From Notoacmeibacter marinus (GTDB lineage: Bacteria; Pseudomonadota; Alphaproteobacteria; Rhizobiales; Rhizobiaceae), in assembly GCF_002238045.1 (NCBI RefSeq), contig NZ_NBYO01000002.1, forward strand, positions 434,001 through 498,000: a DNA stretch of 64,000 nt, written 5' to 3'. Shown piece after piece: positions 58,364 through 64,000 of the stretch. Numbering within the stretch: position 1 is the first letter of the stretch; each line of letters starts with the position of its first letter. Both the position numbers and the translations under genes were made by a program. The notes beneath the pieces are model-generated. The model saw nothing but the letters and a program-made list of their open reading frames with translations, did no database searches and was not told the origin of the DNA.

Positions 58364-61300
58364 CTACTTCCCCGGTTTGCCGCTTTTGGTCAGCCGCTTC
58401 TTGCGGCGGGCATCGCCCTCATCCTCATAGGAGCCGAGGCCGATCTTCGCGCGGCGCACCGGCTTGACGTCACCGGCATGGTCGGCGGCGGAGAGGCCGG
58501 GCACCTCCTCCGGCGCGGGGTGGACGACGCGGCTGGTATGGACCGGCTTTTCCGGCAGCGCGCCGCCCTTGCCGACGATCTTTTCGGTGCGGCCGACGGT
58601 CATCTCGTCGAGGCCGGGCTTGCGGAAATAGCTTTCGCCCCGTGCGCCCATCTCGTCCAGCTCCGGCTTGCGGAAATAGGAGGCGTCAGAGGTCGCACCC
58701 TCGTTCCCCGGCCCTTCGCTTTCGCTACGGGCGTTCGCCTTCTGCCTGGCCGGCTTGCCTTGTGCCTTACGCTTGCGGCTGTCGCGCGTGTTCTCGATGC
58801 CCGCATCCCGTTCGAGCGGATCGGCGAGAACCTCCAGCTCGGTCTGCTGCAGGCGCTTGATCTCGTCGCGCAGGCGCGCGGCGGTCTCGAAGTCCAGATC
58901 GGCGGCGGCATCGCGCATCTGCTTTTCCAGCGCGTCGAGATGGGCCTTCAGATTGTTGCCGACGAGCGCGCCCTCATCCTTCGCCGCGCCCTTACGGCCC
59001 TTGCCGCCGGTAATGTCGGCGCGCACATGGTCGGCCTCGTAGACGCTTTCCAGAATATCGGCGATGTGGCTCTTCACGCTTTCCGGCGTGATGCCCTGCG
59101 CCTCGTTCCAGGCCTTCTGCTTTTCGCGGCGGCGCGCGGTCTCGTCCATGGCGCGCTTCATCGAGCCGGTGACATTGTCGGCATAGAGGATGACCTTGCC
59201 GTCGACATTGCGCGCGGCGCGGCCGATGGTCTGGATCAGCGAGGTCTCTGAGCGGAGGAACCCTTCCTTGTCGGCGTCGAGGATGGCGACGAAGGCGCAT
59301 TCGGGAATGTCGAGCCCCTCGCGCAAGAGGTTGATGCCGACGAGCACGTCGAACGCGCCGAGCCGCAGATCGCGGATGATCTCGATGCGCTCCACCGTGT
59401 CGATGTCGGAATGCATGTAGCGGACGCGCACGCCCTGCTCGTGCAGATATTCGGTCAGGTCCTCGGCCATGCGCTTGGTCAGGACGGTGCAGAGCGTGCG
59501 GTAGCCGGCCTCCGCCGTGGCGCGGATTTCGCCGAGCACGTCGTCGACCTGGCTGCTGGCGGGCCGCACCTCGACGGGCGGGTCGATCAGCCCGGTCGGG
59601 CGAATCACCTGTTCGGCGAAGACGCCGCCCGCCTCGTTCATCTCCCAGTCGCTGGGCGTGGCCGACACCGCGACGGTCGGCGGGCGCATCGCGTCCCACT
59701 CCTCGAAGCGCAGCGGCCGGTTGTCCATGCAGGACGGCAGGCGGAAGCCGTATTCGGCAAGCGTCGCCTTGCGGCGGAAGTCGCCGCGATACATCGCGCC
59801 AATCTGCGGCACGGTGACATGGCTCTCGTCGATGAAGAGCAGCGCATTGTCCGGGATGTATTCGAACAGCGTCGGCGGCGGCTCGCCGGGTTTCCTGCCG
59901 GTCAGGTAGCGCGAATAATTCTCGATGCCGGGGCACGCGCCGGTTGCCGCCATCATCTCCAGATCGAAGCGGGTGCGCTGTTCCAGCCGCTGCGCTTCGA
60001 GCAATCGCCCGGCCCGCTCCAGCTCCTCCAGCCGCCATTTCAGCTCGGCCTTGATGCTTTCCATCGCCTGGTTGAGCGTCGGCTTCGGGGTGACATAGTG
60101 GCTGTTGGCGTAGATCTTGACGCTTTTCAGATCAGCCGTCTTCCTGCCGGTCAGCGGATCGAACTCGGTGATGCTCTCCACCTCGTCGCCGAACAGCGAG
60201 ATGCGCCAGGCCTGATCTTCCAGGTGAGCCGGGAAGATTTCGATCGTATCGCCGCGCACGCGGAACGAGCCGCGCACGAAATTGATGTCCTGGCGCTTGT
60301 ATTGCTGGGCAACGAGATCGGCGAGAAGCTGGCGCTGGTCGATGCGGTCGCCGATGGCGATCTGGAACGTCATGGCCGTATAGGTTTCGACCGAGCCGAT
60401 ACCGTAGATGCAGGAGACCGAGGCGACGATGATGACATCGTCCTTCTCAAGCAGCGAGCGCGTGGCGCTGTGGCGCATCCGGTCGATCTGCTCGTTGATC
60501 GACGAATCCTTCTCGATATAGGTGTCGGTGCGCGGCACGTAGGCTTCGGGCTGATAGTAATCGTAATAGGAGACGAAATACTCCACCGCATTGTTCGGGA
60601 AGAACTTCTTGAACTCGCCATAGAGCTGGGCCGCGAGCGTCTTGTTCGGCGCAAGGATGACGGCGGGACGCTGCGTCTCCTCGATCACCTTGGCCATGGT
60701 GTAGGTCTTGCCGGAACCGGTGACGCCGAGCAGCACCTGCGTGCGCTCGTTCTGATTGGCCGCCTCGACGAGATCGGCAATGGCGGTCGGCTGGTCGCCC
60801 GACGGTTCGAACGCCGTCACCATGTCGAGTTTGACGCCGCCCTCTGATTTCGGTGGACGCGCCGGGCGATGCGGCGCCCAAGTGCCGTCCTTCATCTCGG
60901 GCCGGCCATGCTCGATCAGTTGCGACAGCGCATCGACCGTCGCGGTCACCGCGCCGGTGGCGGCGAGCTTGGAGGCGTCTTCCAACGATACGTCCAAGCC
61001 GGCGACCGGATTGAGGCCGGCAGCCGCGCGTTCCTTCGGATCGGAGGTGCCGCCGATCAGAATGCCCGCGCCCGTACGCTTGTTGCCGACCGTGTTGGAG
61101 GCGGCCTTCTTCGCATCGCGCTTCTTCTTGGCTTCGGCGGCGCGCTTCTTCTTCTCCGCCAGCACGTCCTCGGCTTCCGAAAGCTCGACCTTCTTGCGGT
61201 GCTTGCCGGCTTCGGACGCGCGGCGGCGATTCTCTTCCTTGCGAGCGGCCTTGGCTTCCGCCTCTTCGGCTTCGCGCGCCAGATCCTTCGCCCAGTCCGT

Positions 61301-61405
61301 TATCGACCCGCCCTCATAGGGCGCGGCTTCGAAACCGGATTGCGGCGCTTCGCCGAAACCGTCGGACGGTTCGGCCTTTCGGTGAGGCGGATATCGTTTT
61401 CCCAT
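58364..61405 (-). CDS. uvrB: excinuclease ABC subunit B with long N- and C-terminal extensions
   Basis: 1013 residues against about 670 in E. coli. UvrB is the damage-verifying helicase-like subunit of nucleotide excision repair. The core starts near residue 198 ([17 protein letters not shown]), with Walker A GVTGSGKT at 227-234, the beta-hairpin region [20 protein letters not shown], helicase motif [13 protein letters not shown] and [16 protein letters not shown]. The UvrC-binding UVR motif ([24 protein letters not shown]) is near 830. Residues 41-110 are a charged coiled coil, and the last 160 residues carry a repeated SYFRKPxLDEM element. Such tails are usual in rhizobia. It probably transcribes alone. 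Confidence 0.97.
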   Translation of the reverse strand: MGKRYPPHRKAEPSDGFGEAPQSGFEAAPYEGGSITDWAKDLAREAEEAEAKAARKEENRRRASEAGKHRKKVELSEAEDVLAEKKKRAAEAKKKRDAKKAASNTVGNKRTGAGILIGGTSDPKERAAAGLNPVAGLDVSLEDASKLAATGAVTATVDALSQLIEHGRPEMKDGTWAPHRPARPPKSEGGVKLDMVTAFEPSGDQPTAIADLVEAANQNERTQVLLGVTGSGKTYTMAKVIEETQRPAVILAPNKTLAAQLYGEFKKFFPNNAVEYFVSYYDYYQPEAYVPRTDTYIEKDSSINEQIDRMRHSATRSLLEKDDVIIVASVSCIYGIGSVETYTAMTFQIAIGDRIDQRQLLADLVAQQYKRQDINFVRGSFRVRGDTIEIFPAHLEDQAWRISLFGDEVESITEFDPLTGRKTADLKSVKIYANSHYVTPKPTLNQAMESIKAELKWRLEELERAGRLLEAQRLEQRTRFDLEMMAATGACPGIENYSRYLTGRKPGEPPPTLFEYIPDNALLFIDESHVTVPQIGAMYRGDFRRKATLAEYGFRLPSCMDNRPLRFEEWDAMRPPTVAVSATPSDWEMNEAGGVFAEQVIRPTGLIDPPVEVRPASSQVDDVLGEIRATAEAGYRTLCTVLTKRMAEDLTEYLHEQGVRVRYMHSDIDTVERIEIIRDLRLGAFDVLVGINLLREGLDIPECAFVAILDADKEGFLRSETSLIQTIGRAARNVDGKVILYADNVTGSMKRAMDETARRREKQKAWNEAQGITPESVKSHIADILESVYEADHVRADITGGKGRKGAAKDEGALVGNNLKAHLDALEKQMRDAAADLDFETAARLRDEIKRLQQTELEVLADPLERDAGIENTRDSRKRKAQGKPARQKANARSESEGPGNEGATSDASYFRKPELDEMGARGESYFRKPGLDEMTVGRTEKIVGKGGALPEKPVHTSRVVHPAPEEVPGLSAADHAGDVKPVRRAKIGLGSYEDEGDARRKKRLTKSGKPGK

Positions 61406-61467
61406 GCGCCCAATATGGTTCCGCGAGGGCGCGATGGAAAGGGTTGTTTGCGCGGACTACTGACAGT

Positions 61468-61680
61468 TCAATATGCAAGCCGGGCCACGATGAAGGGCCG
61501 CGGATCGCCGGACGCATCGGCATGATACTCGACCGTCTCGACCACGAAATCCGCATCGGCTGGCAGCCGCGAAACGATGGCGTCAAGACTCGTCCCCCAG
61601 GCAGAGGAATCATAGATCTTTTGCCGCGCATGACGTTTCGCGATCAGTTCCAGAGCCGTGCATCGCGTTTCGCCATCCAA
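61468..61680 (-). CDS. possible small protein, unknown function
   Basis: 70 codons starting with TTG 61680. The upstream codon is a stop, so no earlier start exists. The composition is protein-like (KIYDSSAWGTSLDAIVSRLP, FVVETVEYHADASGDPRPFI) and differs from the Arg/Pro-rich shadows nearby, but the ribosome site is weak. No family is recognised. It lies between uvrB and the next gene. Confidence 0.4.
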   Translation of the reverse strand: MDGETRCTALELIAKRHARQKIYDSSAWGTSLDAIVSRLPADADFVVETVEYHADASGDPRPFIVARLAY

Positions 61681-61897
61681 CTAGAGTCCGGCACGCGGCC
61701 GTCCTGCCCCGGCGGCCGCCATGACGGCGCCTATATCGAGAACCGGCAGTATGTCGCCGGCTCCGGCACGCTCGGCCGATGCTGATGCGGTATGAAAGAC
61801 GACAAATTCGTCTGTACGCCACGATGAAATTGCCGTTCTTTCCGTGCTGCCTCTACGGCAATATCAGCGACGATTTCCGTCGCTCATCGAAGCGCGC

Positions 61898-62515
61898 TCA
61901 GGTGTGGGCGCGCACCTTGGCCAGCAGTTCGCGCCGGCGCCGCTTGGAGCGGATCTGGTCGGTGCGAACATTGAGCGGCATAACCTTCGGCCCCTTGGCG
62001 ATCTGCCGGTCGAAGCGGAATCGCCGTGAGGCCCCGACTGGCAGGCTTTCCGGTGCGTAGAGCGCAACGACGGTCAGATCGAGCTGGTCGACATGATCGA
62101 CGTCGATACCCTCCTCGTCATTGGCTTCCAGCATAGCGGAGACGATATCGTCGAAATGGCCGATATCGAGGAACTCTCCAGTGTTCAGGCTTCCCTGCGC
62201 CATTTTCGAACGGGGGTCCTGTCCCAGATCTTCCGGCAGATCGCGCAAATCCGTGAGGCTGAGTTCGATCTGTCTCTCCGCGATATGAAGCGTGCCGATC
62301 AGACTGGTGACGTAAAGCGGCTGGGCGCTCATATTGGTAACGAGGCACCGGCTGCGCATTCCCTTGCCGGCCGCTCGCGTGATCAGGATCGACGAACGCC
62401 GACCGGCCCGAAACTGGATGAAGAGCAGTTGCAGATAGGTGATCCACACCGCAAGCATCATGGCGCTGAGAATGGTGCTGATAGCGCCGCTATGGTTCGA
62501 CAACCATTGCAACAT
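61898..62515 (-). CDS. membrane-anchored protein, unknown function
   Basis: 205 residues. An N-terminal membrane helix (GAISTILSAMMLAVWITYLQLLFIQF) is followed by a cytoplasmic domain with immunoglobulin-like strand spacing (SSILITRAAGKGMRSRCLVTNMSAQPLYVTSLIGTLH, then LDLTVVALYAPESLPVGASRRFRF) and a basic C-terminus. I do not recognise a named family; similar short proteins are annotated as hypothetical in marine Hyphomicrobiales. ATG 62515 has AAGGGAAAA upstream. Confidence 0.78.
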   Translation of the reverse strand: MLQWLSNHSGAISTILSAMMLAVWITYLQLLFIQFRAGRRSSILITRAAGKGMRSRCLVTNMSAQPLYVTSLIGTLHIAERQIELSLTDLRDLPEDLGQDPRSKMAQGSLNTGEFLDIGHFDDIVSAMLEANDEEGIDVDHVDQLDLTVVALYAPESLPVGASRRFRFDRQIAKGPKVMPLNVRTDQIRSKRRRRELLAKVRAHT

Positions 62516-62710
62516 GCGAAGTTTTCCCTTGCCGGATCGGCGGTCCTGTCGCCGGCCGAACGCGCCCTCTAAAGCCGGCAAACGACAAGGTCAAACGCCA
62601 AATGCATGTGCCGCCAAATGAATTCGGTCGCCTCTCATTTGACGGATCGGCAGTCTGCAACAGATGCAGCGCCAGACTTCAGTGATGCGATGGATGGGAT
62701 AGTGGCGTAG

Positions 62711-63091
62711 ATGAGAGATCGCAAAAGCACGATGCGCGTACCGGCCATGCCGGCCGACGCCAATGCAGCCGGCGATATTTTCGGCGGCTGGGTTATGTCG
62801 CAGATGGATCTGGCGGCGGGTATCCGCGCTGCCGAGAGGGCCGGCGGACGGGTCGTCACGAAGGCGGTCAGGGAGATGGCGTTCGAAAAACCGGTCAAGA
62901 TCGGCGACACGGTGGCGGTTTACACGGATGTCGTGGCTGTCGGGCGCACATCGATGACCTTATCGGTCGAGGCTTGGGCGCAACGCTATCACACGCATGA
63001 ACAGGAACGGGTCACGAGCGCCGAATTCGTGATGGTTGCGCTGGACGCGGAGGGGCGCCCGACGCCGGTACCCGCGGCTAACAAAGACTAA
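62711..63091 (+). CDS. YciA-type acyl-CoA thioesterase
   Basis: 126 residues with the hot-dog fold signature of YciA: MPADANAAGDIFGGWVMSQMDLAAGIRA, in which the aspartate after the GGW segment is the likely catalytic residue, then VTKAVREMAFEKPVKIGDTVAVYTDVV. The C-terminus ends SAEFVMVALDAEGRPTPVP. It hydrolyses acyl-CoA esters in the cytoplasm; the preferred chain length is unknown. The start MRDRKSTMRVPAMP is the usual family N-terminus. Confidence 0.93.
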   Translation: MRDRKSTMRVPAMPADANAAGDIFGGWVMSQMDLAAGIRAAERAGGRVVTKAVREMAFEKPVKIGDTVAVYTDVVAVGRTSMTLSVEAWAQRYHTHEQERVTSAEFVMVALDAEGRPTPVPAANKD

Positions 63092-63317
63092 CCGTGCCGC
63101 TGTAGCGGAAGTTTTACTTGCCGGACCGGAAGGTTCGGGCAATAATCCTGTCTATACGGGCGGTGGGCTCGGTGGATAGACCCTTTCGCGCCGCGACGTC
63201 TGTTCTCCGATCTGTCATTCGTATGACGGTTGCCTGGCAGCCGTCTCCACGCCGCTGCCCATGAGCTCCCCCACCATGGTTCAGCAGACTTTCGTAGAGG
63301 GGGAGGGACGACTTCGA

Positions 63318-63530
63318 ATGAGCCAGACCGGCACCGTCAAATTCTTCAATTCCGAAAAAGGCTTCGGCTTCATCACCCCCGAGGAGGGCAGCTCGGACGT
63401 TTTCGTGCATATCTCCGCCGTGCAGGCATCCGGCCTCGATACCTTGTCAGAAGGGCAGAAGGTCAGCTTCGAAACCGAGCCGGACCGCCGCGGCAAGGGG
63501 CCCAAAGCGGTAAACCTCACCACACTCTGA
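63318..63530 (+). CDS. cold-shock domain protein (CspA family)
   Basis: 70 residues, a single cold-shock domain. RNP1 is KGFGFITP and RNP2 is VFVHISAV, both intact and flanked by [11 protein letters not shown]. It binds single-stranded RNA and melts structure. ATG 63318 is preceded by GGGGGAGGGACG; the longer open frame upstream would add 19 unsupported residues. Its 5' leader may carry translational control, as in other csp genes. A strong terminator follows. Confidence 0.96.
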   Translation: MSQTGTVKFFNSEKGFGFITPEEGSSDVFVHISAVQASGLDTLSEGQKVSFETEPDRRGKGPKAVNLTTL

Positions 63531-63554
63531 CGCTCTTCGCCGATCATCACATGC

Positions 63555-63586
63555 GAAAGGTCGCCCTGCCCGGGCGGCCTTTCTTT
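63555..63586 (+). terminator. rho-independent terminator after the cold-shock gene
   Basis: GAAAGGTCGCCC (63555-63566) pairs with GGGCGGCCTTTC (63572-63583), 12 bp with one G-U, around a 5-base loop, followed by TTTATTTG. It lies 24 bases after the stop codon. Confidence 0.9.
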
Positions 63587-63690
63587 ATTTGTGCCGGGCG
63601 CTGAACGAGCCGTTCAGCCACCGTTCAGGTGGAGGCAGGCAGTCTCCTCTCTACCGGCGGGCAGAACCGCCGATCCAATTTCGGAGTGAG

Positions 63691-64000
63691 ATGATGTTTC
63701 GCCGCTTTTTCCACACCACCCTTTGCGCCATGATGATTGCGGGCATTGCCCTGCCCTCCGCCGCACAGGCGCAGTCGCGCTACAGCGTCTACGAATATTA
63801 CGAAACCTATGAGGACGACGGCTGGGATGGGGGCTGGGACCGCCGCGACGTGATCTTCGAAGAGCGCCGTCGCGCTGAACGAAGGGCGGAGCGCCGTGCG
63901 GAACGGCGTCGCGCCGAACGAAGGGCCGAACGCCGGCGCGATCGCGATGATGCGACGAAGTTCATCGCCGGCGCGGTGGTCGGACTGGCCACGGCCGCCA
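63691..64000 (+). CDS. secreted Arg/Glu-rich protein, N-terminal part (runs off the window)
   Basis: 103 codons are present and the frame is open at 64000. ATG 63691 has CGGAG 5 bases upstream. A signal peptide (FFHTTLCAMMIAGIALPSAAQA) is followed by a Tyr/Asp/Trp-rich stretch (SVYEYYETYEDDGWDGGWD) and then a run of RRAE repeats between about residues 56 and 83, ending RRRDRDDATKFIAG before a small hydrophobic segment. Secreted proteins of this type with a later membrane-like segment are common and uncharacterised. The C-terminus is unseen, so no function is offered. Confidence 0.72.
   Translation, partial: MMFRRFFHTTLCAMMIAGIALPSAAQAQSRYSVYEYYETYEDDGWDGGWDRRDVIFEERRRAERRAERRAERRRAERRAERRRDRDDATKFIAGAVVGLATAA

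Noticed and set aside
59411-60847. 478-codon plus-strand frame
   Set aside because: Antisense of uvrB.
63096-63117. Small CCGCT/AGCGG stem followed by TTTT after the thioesterase gene
   Set aside because: The loop would have only two bases, so the stem as drawn is unlikely to form a proper terminator.

Overview
The window is chromosomal DNA of an alphaproteobacterium, most likely Hyphomicrobiales (Rhizobiales). The evidence is an overall GC near 60%, a glycerol regulon with two permeases and two ATPases of the rhizobial glpRDSTPQUVK type, an LpsB-like lipopolysaccharide (LPS) core mannosyltransferase next to trxB and greA, a UvrB with the long rhizobial-type extensions, and many small secreted proteins typical of this order. 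No sequence here names a genus. About 58 protein genes, one tRNA and several hairpin terminators can be supported. There is no rRNA, transposase, integrase or CRISPR array.

Layout. 1-10.0 kb: glycerol uptake and catabolism. glpD-glpS-glpT-glpP-glpQ-glpU-glpV-glpK run on the minus strand (glpK is cut by the window edge) and diverge from the repressor glpR across a shared control region. The two ATPases are asymmetric: GlpT has a degenerate signature motif and GlpS lacks the switch histidine. 10.2-16 kb: ppk2, a CHASE-PAS-GGDEF-EAL cyclic-di-GMP enzyme, an orphan fragment of a filamentous-haemagglutinin/CdiA-type protein, and tRNA-Ile2(CAU). 16-24 kb: small envelope and stress genes (SIMPL protein, GNAT, SnoaL-like protein, YcgN-type Cys-cluster protein, an OmpA-family protein with a very long Pro/Glu/Ala tract, YjbQ, DksA-like protein, MscS channel, GFA protein). 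24-38.3 kb: housekeeping core: rpoD, dnaG, lrgA-lrgB, a YqeY protein, carA and carB, with small genes between them.

38-50 kb: aspartate aminotransferase, a GAF-EAL phosphodiesterase, a LysR regulator, trxB, a tightly coupled four-gene glycosyltransferase operon ending in lpsB, an FkbM methyltransferase and greA. 50-53.4 kb: DUF1499 protein, DMT exporter, extensin-like lipoprotein, cytochrome c and a small secreted protein. 53.4-58.4 kb is the accessory part. It holds a large single-chain restriction-modification enzyme related to Type ISP but without a helicase, preceded by a perfect 15-bp inverted repeat. After it come a strongly structured leader ahead of a small membrane protein gene and a cluster of palindromic intergenic repeats. 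58.4-64 kb: uvrB, a membrane protein, a YciA-type thioesterase, a cold-shock protein and the start of an Arg/Glu-rich secreted protein.

The most unusual parts are the asymmetric GlpS/GlpT ATPase pair, the helicase-less ISP-type enzyme with an AT-rich specificity segment, the structured leader at 57.3-57.55 kb, the orphan DUF637 protein beside a tRNA, and the hairpin between glpV and glpK. Functions are inferred from family motifs read by eye; no database search was run.
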